NCBI RefSeq assembly: GCF_000430725.1
Contig: NZ_KE387207.1
Location: forward strand, 196,577-260,576
DNA: 64,000 nt
Direction: 5' to 3'
DNA from: Azohydromonas australica DSM 1124
Lineage (GTDB): Bacteria; Pseudomonadota; Gammaproteobacteria; Burkholderiales; Burkholderiaceae_C
Below the pieces are notes generated by a model. It made no database searches. It had not been told where the DNA came from and saw only the letters and a program-made list of their open reading frames with translations. Each line of letters begins with the position of its first letter. Within the stretch, counting starts at the first letter, position 1. A program made the translations under genes and the position numbers. This document shows, in pieces, positions 36,394 through 45,128 of this stretch.

Positions 36394-36909
36394 ATGACGA
36401 CGACGTGGATCGTGTTGGCCGACGAAGGCCGTGCCCGCATCCTGGCGCAGCCGCAGCGCGGCGCGGAGCTGCAGGAAGTGGAGGAGCTCACCGACGCGGC
36501 GGCGCATGCCGACGAGGCCGACCTGCAGCGCGACGCGCACGGCCGCCGCGCGCACGGCGGCACCGGGCAGGTCAGCAGCGTTACCACCTCCGCCGGCGCC
36601 GACAAGCTGGAGCAGGAGGCCGACCTGTTCGCGCGCCGCGTGGCGGAGTTCCTGTCGCAGGCGCTGCAGAAGCAGCGCTTCGGCGCGCTGCACATCGCCG
36701 CGGCGCCGCGCTTCCTGGGGCGGTTGCGCCAGCACCTGAGCCCGCAGGTGCAGCAGGCCGTGGCGCAGGAACTCGACAAGGACCTGCTGCAGCTCAACGG
36801 CCGCGACCTGGCGCAGCGCCTCTTCGGCGAGGAGCCCCGGTACGAGAGCAGCGGCGGGCGCAACGGCGGCCATCCGGGCACGGACGCCGCCACCGGGCGC
36901 GGCGCATGA
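36394..36909 (+). CDS. Host-attachment protein family (AtsE-like)
   Basis: 171 residues, soluble. N-terminal TTTWIVLADEGRARILAQP and central FARRVAEFLSQALQKQRFGA, LHIAAAPRFLGRLRQHLSP, match the family named for Agrobacterium attachment proteins, which is common in non-pathogens and resembles eRF1-like/nuclease folds. The name should not be read as evidence of host interaction. A good site (aaggagaacga) precedes the ATG. The C-terminal 20 residues are Gly-rich. Confidence 0.88.
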   Translation: MTTTWIVLADEGRARILAQPQRGAELQEVEELTDAAAHADEADLQRDAHGRRAHGGTGQVSSVTTSAGADKLEQEADLFARRVAEFLSQALQKQRFGALHIAAAPRFLGRLRQHLSPQVQQAVAQELDKDLLQLNGRDLAQRLFGEEPRYESSGGRNGGHPGTDAATGRGA

Positions 36910-37028
36910 GCCCGCCGGTGGACAACGGCGACCGCGTGACGGGAATGGACGGCGCGGACGGCTCGGATGCGGCGTCCTCGCTGGGGCTGCTCGGTGCTAG
37001 CGTGAGGCACGGATCGAGGAGCCTTCCT

Positions 37029-37268
37029 ATGCAGAAACCGGCGAAGTTCCTGGTGCTGATCGACGCGGGCGGCGCGATGGTGGCGCGGCTGTTCGACGAA
37101 GGGCGCGTGCAGGTGGCGGAGTTCGACGCCGCCAGCGAGGAGGTGGCGGTGATGACCAGCGGCCTGGTGCCCGGGCAGGGCGCCGACGCCACCGACTGGG
37201 ACCGGCCGCTGCAGGGCCACAACCGCCAGGAGCGCCGCGAGGCGCAGGTCTACACGCTGGACGTGTAG
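37029..37268 (+). CDS. Small protein of 79 residues, function unknown
   Basis: Starts MQKPAKFLVLIDAGGAMVAR with gaggag eight bases upstream, so expression is likely. One compact domain; the first half (KFLVLIDAGGAMVARLFDEG) resembles the N-terminal strand of the host-attachment family, and the gene lies 119 bases downstream of a member. It may be a cut-down relative of that domain. No signal or membrane segment. Confidence 0.7.
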   Translation: MQKPAKFLVLIDAGGAMVARLFDEGRVQVAEFDAASEEVAVMTSGLVPGQGADATDWDRPLQGHNRQERREAQVYTLDV

Positions 37269-37314
37269 GCGCGCGCGCCGCGGGCGCCGCTGCCGTGGCT
37301 GCTGGTCCGGCCGC

Positions 37315-37854
37315 TTACTGCGGGCGCCCGCCGGGCGTGTAGACCGGCGCGGGCTGCGTGGCGGTCGTGGGTGCCAGCGTGGCCGGGGGCATGCCGGCGG
37401 GGTTGCGCACCACGCGGGTCTTGCCGCCGGTGGTGACCAGCACCACCGCCTCCCCGGGCACGAAGCTCTCGTTGCCCTTGGCCTGGACGATGGCGCGGCG
37501 CTCGCCGTTGCGCAGTTGCACCAGGATTTCCATCGCGTTCTCGCGCGTGGTGGCGCGCTCGATGGCGTGGCCGGCCAGCGCGCCGGCCACCGCGCCCACC
37601 ACCCCTATGGCCACCTGCTCGCGCCCGCTGCTGCGGGTCGAGCCGGCGATGCCGCCGATCACGCCGCCGGTGGCGGCGCCGGCGCCGCTCTGGCTGCCTT
37701 CGACGATCACGTCGCGCGTGCTCAGCACGGTGGCGTCCTGCACCTGCGACAGGCGCTGCGCGTCGCCGCGCTGGATCACGTCCGGGCTGGTGGTGGTGCA
37801 GGCGGCCAGTGCGGCGGCGAGCGCCAGCGTGGCCAGGGTCTTGAGTTGTTTCAT
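37315..37854 (-). CDS. Glycine-zipper outer-membrane lipoprotein (SlyB/17-kDa antigen-like)
   Basis: 179 residues. Lipoprotein signal MKQLKTLATLALAAALAAC with lipobox LAAC. The centre is a glycine-zipper pair, GAGAATGGVIGGIAGS and IGVVGAVAGALAGHAIE, as in SlyB/Pcp proteins that sit in the outer membrane. The C-terminal half (EILVQLRNGERRAIVQAKGN) is the usual beta domain. The tail is Pro/Thr-rich. Confidence 0.88.
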   Translation of the reverse strand: MKQLKTLATLALAAALAACTTTSPDVIQRGDAQRLSQVQDATVLSTRDVIVEGSQSGAGAATGGVIGGIAGSTRSSGREQVAIGVVGAVAGALAGHAIERATTRENAMEILVQLRNGERRAIVQAKGNESFVPGEAVVLVTTGGKTRVVRNPAGMPPATLAPTTATQPAPVYTPGGRPQ

Positions 37855-38034
37855 TGAGTTCTTCCCTTGAGCTTCCGAGGCAACGGCTGCCGCGGTCGCG
37901 GGGTTGACGCGTACACGAAACTGGCAGGCGTGGAAAAGGGCGGCGAGCTTAGGGCAGCGACGTTGCTGTGGCGTGAAGCCGCAGCGGCAGGGTGGGGCGT
38001 CGGGCCGGGTGCGGCCGGGGCGCGTGCGGGCGAT

Positions 38035-38592
38035 TCAGCCGTGCAGGCGGCTCGAGCGCGGCACGCTGGCGAGCAGGAACTCCATCTGGTCGGCCAGGAT
38101 GCGGCGCCCGCGCAGGATCATGTCCTCATGCAGGCTGGGCACGTAGGGCAGGTAGATCAGGCTCATGCGCGCTTCCTCGGGCAGCCGGTTGCCCTTGCGG
38201 CCGTTGCAGGAGCGGCAGGCCGTGACGCAGTTGAGCCAGGTGTCGCGCCCGCCGCGCGAGGTGGGCACCACGTGCTCGCGCGTGAGCTCTTCGGACGGGT
38301 GGTCGTGGCCGCAGTAGGCGCAGATGTGGCGGTCGCGGGCGAACAGCTTGGTGTTGCTCAGCGCCGGCGTCTGGCGCCAGGCCCGGCTGGGAATGGCGCC
38401 GCGCACGGCGATGATCGAGTGCACCTCGATACGAGAAACGCGCCCGGTGGCGCGCTGGATGCCGCCCCGCAGCACGGCACAGGGGTCGCCCAGGGTCCAC
38501 GCGACGCCGTCGGTGGCATAGATCACGGCCGCCTCGCGGGCGCTGATCCAGGCTTGCGGTCGTCCAGACACGTCGAGTTGCAGCACGTCCAC
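38035..38592 (-). CDS. HNH endonuclease family protein
   Basis: 185 residues from a GTG with gggaga seven bases upstream; upstream ATGs in the same frame are alternatives. The C-terminal HNH nuclease has zinc-binding pairs CAYCG and CRSCNGRKGN around the catalytic EHVVPTSRGG. The N-terminal part (VLQLDVSGRPQAWISAREA) is typical of widespread chromosomal HNH proteins whose role is unknown. Nothing nearby suggests restriction or phage packaging. Confidence 0.87.
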   Translation of the reverse strand: MDVLQLDVSGRPQAWISAREAAVIYATDGVAWTLGDPCAVLRGGIQRATGRVSRIEVHSIIAVRGAIPSRAWRQTPALSNTKLFARDRHICAYCGHDHPSEELTREHVVPTSRGGRDTWLNCVTACRSCNGRKGNRLPEEARMSLIYLPYVPSLHEDMILRGRRILADQMEFLLASVPRSSRLHG

Positions 38593-38726
38593 GTCAGTTC
38601 TCCCGCAACTAGCGTAATCCATTGCGCATGGACACATCAACAGGGGATGTCTTTCCCCCATGAGGGGCGTTGCGCGGCGCTGTTATCGTGGCCCGTTCAT
38701 TTCACTGCCTGCCTCTCAAGCAACCC

Positions 38727-39488
38727 ATGAGCATCCGTACCGCCAACGTCGATGGCGTCGCCACGCTGGAAATCGCCCGTCCCGAGAAGAAGAACGCGCT
38801 GACGCAGGCGATGTACGCCGAGCTGGCGCAGGCGATGCGTGCCGCGCAGGCCGATGCGGCCGTGCGCGCGGTGCTGATCACCGGCCAGCCCGGCATCTTC
38901 ACTTCCGGCAACGACCTGGAGGACTTCCTGCAGCACCCGCCCGGCGCCGAGGACGCGCCGGTGTTCGCCTTCATGGAGTCGGTGCTGGCACTGGACAAGC
39001 CGCTGGTGGCTGCCGTCACGGGCGCGGCCATCGGCATCGGCTGCACGCTGCTGCTGCACTGCGACCTGGTGGTGGTCTCCGACGAGGCCCGGCTGGCGCT
39101 GCCCTTCGTCAGCCTGGGGCTGGTGCCCGAGTTCGGCTCCAGCCTGCTGCTGGCGCAGCGCGTGGGCCAGGCGCGCGCGGCGCAGAAGCTGCTGCTGGGC
39201 GACCCCTTCACCGGCGCCGAGGCGCTGGAGCTGGGCCTGGCCAACGCGGTGCTGCCGCCCGACGAGGTGCTGCCGCAGGCGCGGCGCCTGGCCGCGCGCT
39301 TCACGCAGCTGCCGCCGGAGGCCGTGCGCGCGACCAAGACACTGATGCGCGCCCCGGTGCTGCCCGCGCTGCGCCAGGCGCTGCAGGCCGAGCGCGAGGT
39401 GTTCGTGCAGCGCCTGCGCAGCCCGGAGGCACGCGAGGCCTTCCAGGCCTTCTTCGAGAAGCGGCGGCCGGATTTCTCGAAGTTCTGA
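38727..39488 (+). CDS. Enoyl-CoA hydratase/isomerase family protein
   Basis: 253 residues, crotonase fold. The CoA-binding and oxyanion regions are EKKNALTQAMYAELAQAM, GIFTSGNDLEDFLQ and VAAVTGAAIGIGCTLLLHCD; one catalytic acid position is seen in LGLVPEFGSS. The ATG at 38727 begins the conserved MSIRTANVDGVATLEI. It converges on a thioesterase gene, so a role in acyl-CoA metabolism is likely, but the specific reaction is not clear. Confidence 0.9.
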   Translation: MSIRTANVDGVATLEIARPEKKNALTQAMYAELAQAMRAAQADAAVRAVLITGQPGIFTSGNDLEDFLQHPPGAEDAPVFAFMESVLALDKPLVAAVTGAAIGIGCTLLLHCDLVVVSDEARLALPFVSLGLVPEFGSSLLLAQRVGQARAAQKLLLGDPFTGAEALELGLANAVLPPDEVLPQARRLAARFTQLPPEAVRATKTLMRAPVLPALRQALQAEREVFVQRLRSPEAREAFQAFFEKRRPDFSKF

Positions 39489-39493
39489 CCGGC

Positions 39494-39898
39494 TCAGCCC
39501 GGCGGCAGCGGGCGCGGGCGGCCCTGCTCGTCCACGGCGACGTAGGTCAGCACGGCCTCGGTGACCTTGAGCACCGAGGCGGCGTCATGCAGGGGCTGCG
39601 AGTACACGGCCACGTCCACCGTCATCGAGCTGCGCCCGACGTGGATGATCTCGGCGTAGAAGCTCAGCAGGTCGCCCACGCGCACGGGCTGCTTGAAGAC
39701 GAACTCCTTGACGGCGATCGTGGCGATGCGGCCCTGGGCGCGCCGCGCGGGCAGCACGGCACCGGCCAGATCGACCTGAGCCATCACCCAGCCGCCGAAG
39801 ACGTCGCCGCTGGCGTTGACGTCGGACGGCATGGGAATGACGCGCAGCACCAGCTCCTTGTCGGTAGGCAGTACGGCAGGGGATTCGGAGAGGGGCAT
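39494..39898 (-). CDS. Acyl-CoA thioesterase, YciA-like hot-dog fold
   Basis: 134 residues. The hot-dog motif has the catalytic Asp in SDVNASGDVFGGWVMAQVD, then VKEFVFKQPVRVGDLLSFYA. Similar to YciA hexameric thioesterases that hydrolyse a broad set of acyl-CoAs. Start ATG at 39898; a GTG six codons upstream is possible. It is divergent from the Atm1-like exporter with almost no spacer. Confidence 0.9.
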   Translation of the reverse strand: MPLSESPAVLPTDKELVLRVIPMPSDVNASGDVFGGWVMAQVDLAGAVLPARRAQGRIATIAVKEFVFKQPVRVGDLLSFYAEIIHVGRSSMTVDVAVYSQPLHDAASVLKVTEAVLTYVAVDEQGRPRPLPPG

Positions 39899-39929
39899 GA
39901 TGGCAAGGGTTGTCACTGATCTTCACATC

Positions 39930-41771
39930 ATGCGCGCCCTGGCCCATTCCCGCGCCGCCGACCCCGCCGACCCGTCCTCCCGCCGCTCCGACTGGGGCAC
40001 GCTGCGCAAGCTGTTGCCCTACCTGTGGCACTACCGCTGGCGCGTGGGCGTGGCGCTGGCCTTCATGGTGGCGGCCAAGCTCGCCAACGTCGGCGTACCG
40101 CTGCTGCTCAAGCAACTGGTTGACTCGCTCTCCATCCAGCCCGGCAGCGCCGCGTCGATGCTGGTGGTGCCGGTGGGGCTGCTGGTGGCCTACGCGGCGC
40201 TGCGGCTGTCCACCAGCGTGTTCACGGAGCTGCGCGAACTGATCTTCGCGCGCGCCACCGAGGGCACGGCGCGGCGCATCTCGCTGCAGGTGTTCCGCCA
40301 CCTGCACGCGCTGAGCCTGCGCTTCCACCTGGAGCGGCAGACCGGCGGCATGACGCGCGACATCGAGCGCGGCACGCGCGCGGTGCACTCGCTGATCTCG
40401 TACTCGCTCTACAGCATCCTGCCCACGATCATCGAGGTCGCGCTGGTGCTGACGCTGCTGGCGGTGAAGTTCGACGCCGCCTTCGCCTGGATCACGGTGG
40501 CGGCGCTGGTGTGCTACGTCGCCTTCACCATCAGCGTCACCGAGTGGCGCACCAAGTACCGCCGCGAGCTGAACCAGCTCGACTCGCAGGCGCACACCAA
40601 GGCCATCGACTCGCTGCTCAACTACGAGACGGTCAAGTACTTCAACAACGAGGACTTCGAGGCCCGGCGCTACGACACCAGCCTGGAGTCGCTGCGCAAG
40701 GTCGCGCTCAAGAGCCAGAGCACGCTCTCGCTGCTCAACAGCGGGCAGCAGCTCGTCATCGCCGTGGCGCTGGTGGCCATGCTCTGGCGCGCCACGCAGG
40801 GCGTGGTGGAGGGGCGCATGACGCTGGGCGACCTGGTCATGATCAACGCCTTCATGATCCAGCTCTACATCCCGCTGAACTTCCTGGGCGTGCTGTACCG
40901 CGAGATCAAGCAGTCGCTCACCGACCTGGACCGCATGTTCCACCTGCTGGAGACGCACCGGGAGGTGGCCGACGCGCCGAAGGCGCAAGCGCTTCGGGTG
41001 AGCGACGGTTGCGTGCGCTTCGAGGACGTCTCCTTCGCCTACGAGGCGGCGCGCCCGATCCTGCAGGGCCTGAGCTTCGAGGTGCCCGCGGGCAGGACGG
41101 TGGCGGTGGTGGGGCCGTCGGGTGCGGGCAAGTCCACGCTGGCGCGGCTGCTCTACCGCTTCTACGACGTGGGCAGCGGGCGCATCACCATCGACGGGCA
41201 GGACATCCGCCAGGTGACGCAGGCCAGCCTGCGCCAGGCCATCGGCATCGTCCCGCAGGACACGGTGCTGTTCAACGACACGGTCGAATACAACATCGCC
41301 TACGGCCGCCCCGGCGCCAGCCGCGCCGAGGTGGAGGCGGCGGCGCGGGCTGCGCGCATCCACGACTTCATCGCCGCCACGCCCAAGGGCTACGACACCA
41401 TGGTGGGCGAGCGCGGGCTCAAGCTCTCCGGCGGCGAGAAGCAGCGCGTGGCCATCGCGCGCACGCTGCTGAAGAACCCGCCGGTCCTGATCTTCGACGA
41501 GGCCACCTCGGCGCTGGACTCGGCCAACGAGCGCGCCATCCAGGCCGAGCTCAAGAGCGCCGCGCAGGGCAAGACGGCACTGGTGATCGCGCACCGGCTC
41601 TCCACGGTGGTGGACGCGTACCGCATCCTGGTGATGGAGCAGGGCCGCATCGTCGAACAGGGCACGCATGCCGAGCTGCTGGCGCTGCAGGGACGCTACG
41701 CGCGCATGTGGCAGCTGCAGCAAAACGGCGGTGAGGCTGCCATCGACGCGCCCGGTGGCCGGGTGGCGTGA
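39930..41771 (+). CDS. Atm1/HMT1-type ABC exporter (fused TMD-NBD)
   Basis: 613-residue half-transporter expected to form a homodimer. Six-helix membrane domain (from WRVGVALAFMVAAKLANVGV) with the ATM1-family block ETVKYFNNEDFEARRYD. The ATPase has Walker A GPSGAGKSTLARLL, signature LKLSGGEKQRVAIA, Walker B PVLIFDEATSALD. Mitochondrial and bacterial Atm1 proteins export glutathione-linked sulfur or metal species; the substrate here is inferred from family only. The upstream ATG at 39897 would overlap the thioesterase start, so 39930 is preferred. Confidence 0.9.
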   Translation: MRALAHSRAADPADPSSRRSDWGTLRKLLPYLWHYRWRVGVALAFMVAAKLANVGVPLLLKQLVDSLSIQPGSAASMLVVPVGLLVAYAALRLSTSVFTELRELIFARATEGTARRISLQVFRHLHALSLRFHLERQTGGMTRDIERGTRAVHSLISYSLYSILPTIIEVALVLTLLAVKFDAAFAWITVAALVCYVAFTISVTEWRTKYRRELNQLDSQAHTKAIDSLLNYETVKYFNNEDFEARRYDTSLESLRKVALKSQSTLSLLNSGQQLVIAVALVAMLWRATQGVVEGRMTLGDLVMINAFMIQLYIPLNFLGVLYREIKQSLTDLDRMFHLLETHREVADAPKAQALRVSDGCVRFEDVSFAYEAARPILQGLSFEVPAGRTVAVVGPSGAGKSTLARLLYRFYDVGSGRITIDGQDIRQVTQASLRQAIGIVPQDTVLFNDTVEYNIAYGRPGASRAEVEAAARAARIHDFIAATPKGYDTMVGERGLKLSGGEKQRVAIARTLLKNPPVLIFDEATSALDSANERAIQAELKSAAQGKTALVIAHRLSTVVDAYRILVMEQGRIVEQGTHAELLALQGRYARMWQLQQNGGEAAIDAPGGRVA

Positions 41772-41828
41772 GCTGGCGCCTAGAATGCCTTTCACAATCT
41801 TTACTCACTCCATCATCAAGGAGCCTGC

Positions 41829-42731
41829 ATGAAGAAGACCCTGCTCGTCGCCGCGATCCTGGTGGCAGCCGGTGCCGCACAGGCCCAGTCCGACACGCTC
41901 AAGAAGGCGAAGGACACGGGCACCATCACCCTGGGTGTGCGCGAATCCTCGGGCGTGCTGTCGTACACGCTCGGCGGATCGAAGTACGTGGGCTACCACG
42001 TGGCCATCTGCGAGAAGGCGGTCGAGAACGTCGAGAAGGCCATCGGCCGCCGCCTGGAGATCAAGTACCAGCCCGTGACCTCGCAGAACCGCATTCCGCT
42101 GGTGCAGAACGGCACCGTGGACCTGGAGTGCGGCTCCACCACCAACAACCTCGCGCGCCAGAAGGACGTGGCCTTCGCCAACACCACCTTCGTCGAGACC
42201 GTGCGCATGGCGACCAAGGCCAACTCGGGCATCAACTCGGTGGCCGACCTCAAGGGCAAGACGGTGGCCACCACCACCGGCACGACTTCGGTGCAGACGC
42301 TGCGCCGCCACAAGCGCGCCGAGGGCATGGAGTTCAAGGAGGTCTTCGGCAAGGACCACGCCGACAGCTTCCTGCTGGTGGACAGCGGCCGCGCCGACGT
42401 CTTCGTCATGGACAGCAGCCTGCTCGCCGGCCTGATCGCGCGCAGCAAGAACCCCGCGGACTTCAAGATCGTGGGCGAGCCGCTGTCCGTCGAGCCCATC
42501 GCCATCATGATGCGCAAGGAAGACGAGGGCCTGCGGAAGATTGTCAACTCGACCATCGCCGAGATGACCAAGTCCGGCGAGATCAACAAGCTCTACGACA
42601 AGTGGTTCATGCAGCCCACGCCGCCCACCGGCGCCGTGGTCAAGCTGCCCATGAGCGACCTGCTCAAGGACGCGCTGAAGAACCCCAACGACAAGCCGGC
42701 CGAGGAATACGCCAAGAAGGTGGGAGCGTAA
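41829..42731 (+). CDS. gltI: Glutamate/aspartate ABC transporter, periplasmic binding protein
   Basis: 300 residues with signal peptide MKKTLLVAAILVAAGAAQAQ. Family-3 solute-binding fold with YVGYHVAICEKAVENVEKAI, SQNRIPLVQNGTVDLECGST and DSGRADVFVMDSSLLAGLI, close to E. coli GltI (YbeJ). A strong site aaggagcctgc precedes the ATG. First gene of gltIJKL. Confidence 0.95.
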   Translation: MKKTLLVAAILVAAGAAQAQSDTLKKAKDTGTITLGVRESSGVLSYTLGGSKYVGYHVAICEKAVENVEKAIGRRLEIKYQPVTSQNRIPLVQNGTVDLECGSTTNNLARQKDVAFANTTFVETVRMATKANSGINSVADLKGKTVATTTGTTSVQTLRRHKRAEGMEFKEVFGKDHADSFLLVDSGRADVFVMDSSLLAGLIARSKNPADFKIVGEPLSVEPIAIMMRKEDEGLRKIVNSTIAEMTKSGEINKLYDKWFMQPTPPTGAVVKLPMSDLLKDALKNPNDKPAEEYAKKVGA

Positions 42732-42765
42732 GCCCCACGGCCGTGACGACACGGCAGTAGCCGCG

Positions 42766-42805
42766 GGCGCGGAAAGACGCACAAGCCGTCTTCCGCGCCT
42801 TTTTC
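42766..42805 (+). terminator. Attenuating terminator between gltI and gltJ
   Basis: Stem GGCGCGGAAAGACG / CGTCTTCCGCGCC with a single-base A bulge and loop of about eight bases, followed by TTTTTC. It lies 34 bases past gltI. Partial read-through would give more binding protein than permease, a pattern known for binding-protein operons. Confidence 0.75.
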
Positions 42806-42848
42806 ATGGTGCCGCCCCACGCGGCGCCGGGAACGGGGAGAAGAAGAA

Positions 42849-43595
42849 ATGGCGAGCTGGGACTGGCAGGTGTTCTGCCGGAACACCATCGACGGCGAGG
42901 TCGCGCCGCGCTGCTTCGGCGGCGGGGGCGACATCACCTACCTGGACTGGATGCTCTCGGCCTGGGGCTGGACGCTGTCGGTGGCGCTGCTGGCGCTGCT
43001 GGTGGCGCTGGCGGTGGGCTCGATGGTGGGCATCCTGCGCACCACGCCCAGCCGCGCGCTGGTGTTCTTCGGCAACGCCTGGACGGAGCTGTTCCGCAAC
43101 GTGCCGCTGCTGGTGCAGCTCTTCCTCTGGTACCACGTGCTGCCGGCGCTCATCCCGCCGCTGCAAGCTTTTCCCAGCTTCATCCTGGTGGTGTTCGCGC
43201 TGGGCTTCTTCACCTCCGCGCGCGTGTCGGAGCAGGTGAGGGCAGGCATCCAGGCCCTGCCGCGCGGGCAGCGCTACGCCGGGCTGGCGCTGGGGCTGAC
43301 GCTGCCGCAGACCTACCGCTACGTGCTGCTGCCCATGGCGTTCCGCATCGTCATCCCGCCGCTGACCAGCGAGAGCATGAACATCATCAAGAACTCGGCC
43401 GTGGCCTTCGCCGTGTCCATCGCCGAGCTCACCATGTTCGCGATGCAGGCGCAGGAAGAGACCGCGCGCGGCGTGGAGATCTACCTGGCGGTGACGGCGC
43501 TCTACTTCGTCTCGGCGCTGCTGGTCAACCGCATCGCGCTGTCCATCGAGAAGCGGCTGCGCATCCCGGGCACGGCCGTCGGGGGGGCCAAGTGA
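42849..43595 (+). CDS. gltJ: Glutamate/aspartate ABC transporter permease
   Basis: 248-residue inner-membrane permease of the His/Glu/Gln/Arg family. The N terminus (WDWQVFCRNT...TYLDWML) is typical of GltJ, and the cytoplasmic coupling helix is in EQVRAGIQALPRGQRYAGLA with ALGLTLPQTYRYVLLPMAFR. The stop shares one base with the gltK start (TGATG). Confidence 0.94.
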   Translation: MASWDWQVFCRNTIDGEVAPRCFGGGGDITYLDWMLSAWGWTLSVALLALLVALAVGSMVGILRTTPSRALVFFGNAWTELFRNVPLLVQLFLWYHVLPALIPPLQAFPSFILVVFALGFFTSARVSEQVRAGIQALPRGQRYAGLALGLTLPQTYRYVLLPMAFRIVIPPLTSESMNIIKNSAVAFAVSIAELTMFAMQAQEETARGVEIYLAVTALYFVSALLVNRIALSIEKRLRIPGTAVGGAK

Positions 43596-44263
43596 TGCTG
43601 AACCTCGACTTCTCCTTCCTGAGCTGGGACGTCGTCACCGGCTTCGTGCTCAAGGGCCTGCTGTTCTCGCTGCAGCTCACGCTGGTGGCGATGATCGGCG
43701 GCATCGTCATCGGCACGCTGCTGGCGCTGATGCGGCTCTCGGGCCGCAAGTGGCTGGTGGTGCCGGCGCAGCTGTACGTGGACACGCTGCGCTCCATCCC
43801 GCTGGTGATGGTGATCCTGTGGTTCTTCCTGCTCATCCCGCTGCTGACCGGCCGGCCGCTGGGCGCGGAGATCTCGGCCATGATCACCTTCACGGTGTTC
43901 GAGGCCGCGTACTACTCGGAGATCATGCGCGCGGGCATCCAGAGCGTGCCGCGCGGGCAGGTCTACGCCGGCTACGCCATGGGCATGAGCTACAAGCAGA
44001 CCATGCAGCTGGTGGTGCTGCCTCAGGCCTTCCGCAACATGCTGCCGGTGCTGCTGACGCAGACCATCATCCTGTTCCAGGACACCAGCCTGGTGTATGC
44101 CATCGGCGCCTACGACCTGCTCAAGGGCTTCGAGGTCGCCGGCAAGAACTTCAACCGCCCCGTCGAAACCTACCTTGTCGCGGCGGTCGTCTACTTCGTG
44201 ATCTGCTTCTCGCTGTCGCTGCTGGTCAAGCGGCTGCAGAAGAAGGTCGCCATCATCCGTTGA
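43595..44263 (+). CDS. gltK: Glutamate/aspartate ABC transporter permease
   Basis: 222-residue second permease of the same family; conserved YYSEIMRAGIQSVPRGQVYA and MGMSYKQTMQLVVLPQAFRN mark the coupling loop. Probably forms a GltJ-GltK heterodimer. Confidence 0.94.
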   Translation: MLNLDFSFLSWDVVTGFVLKGLLFSLQLTLVAMIGGIVIGTLLALMRLSGRKWLVVPAQLYVDTLRSIPLVMVILWFFLLIPLLTGRPLGAEISAMITFTVFEAAYYSEIMRAGIQSVPRGQVYAGYAMGMSYKQTMQLVVLPQAFRNMLPVLLTQTIILFQDTSLVYAIGAYDLLKGFEVAGKNFNRPVETYLVAAVVYFVICFSLSLLVKRLQKKVAIIR

Positions 44264-44275
44264 GGGAGCATCCTC

Positions 44276-45010
44276 ATGATCGACATCAAGAACGTCAGCA
44301 AGTGGTACGGCAGCTTCCAGGTGCTCACCGACTGCACCACCAGCATCCAGAAGGGTGAGGTCGTGGTGGTCTGCGGCCCCTCGGGCTCGGGCAAGTCCAC
44401 CCTCATCAAGACCGTCAACGCGCTGGAGCCCTTCCAGAAGGGCGACATCGTCGTCAACGGCGTGAGCATCGCCGACCCCAAGACCAACCTGCCCAAGCTG
44501 CGCAGCCACGTGGGCATGGTGTTCCAGCACTTCGAGCTGTTCCCGCACCTGTCGGTGACGGAGAACCTCACGCTGGCGCAGATCAAGGTGCTGGGCCGCA
44601 GCAAGGACGACGCGCTCAAGCGCGGCCTGAAGATGCTCGACCGCGTGGGCCTGACCGCCCACAAGGACAAGTTCCCCGGCCAGCTCTCCGGCGGCCAGCA
44701 GCAGCGCGTGGCCATCGCGCGCGCGCTGTCCATGGACCCGATCGTGATGCTCTTCGACGAGCCCACCTCGGCGCTGGACCCGGAGATGGTGGGCGAGGTG
44801 CTGGACGTGATGGTGCAGCTCGCCAACGAGGGCATGACCATGATGTGCGTGACGCACGAGATGGGCTTCGCGCGCAAGGTCAGCCACCGCGTGATCTTCA
44901 TGGACCAGGGCAAGATCATCGAGGACTGCACCAAGCAGGAGTTCTTCGGCAACCCCGAGGCGCGCTCGCCGCGGGCCAAGGAATTCCTGTCCAAGATCCT
45001 AAACCACTGA
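44276..45010 (+). CDS. gltL: Glutamate/aspartate ABC transporter ATPase
   Basis: 244 residues. Walker A GPSGSGKSTLIKTVN, signature QLSGGQQQRVAIARAL, Walker B VMLFDEPTSALDPEM, H-loop VTHEMGFARK. Energises GltJK import. Last gene of the operon. Confidence 0.96.
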   Translation: MIDIKNVSKWYGSFQVLTDCTTSIQKGEVVVVCGPSGSGKSTLIKTVNALEPFQKGDIVVNGVSIADPKTNLPKLRSHVGMVFQHFELFPHLSVTENLTLAQIKVLGRSKDDALKRGLKMLDRVGLTAHKDKFPGQLSGGQQQRVAIARALSMDPIVMLFDEPTSALDPEMVGEVLDVMVQLANEGMTMMCVTHEMGFARKVSHRVIFMDQGKIIEDCTKQEFFGNPEARSPRAKEFLSKILNH

Positions 45011-45016
45011 GCCCCG

Positions 45017-45053
45017 AGCGCCGCCGCGCTTTGAACCCCCGGCGGCGGCGCTG
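45017..45053 (+). terminator. Strong hairpin after gltL
   Basis: Stem AGCGCCGCCG / CGGCGGCGCT closes a 16-base loop seven bases past gltL. There is no T-run, so it may act as a 3' stabilising hairpin rather than an intrinsic terminator. Confidence 0.5.
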
Positions 45054-45128
45054 CAACTGAGACAGGCATTCCAAGGCGCGCGTCCGTCGCGCCGCTCCCG
45101 TGGCCGCGAGGCCGAAAGGTTGCCTGTC

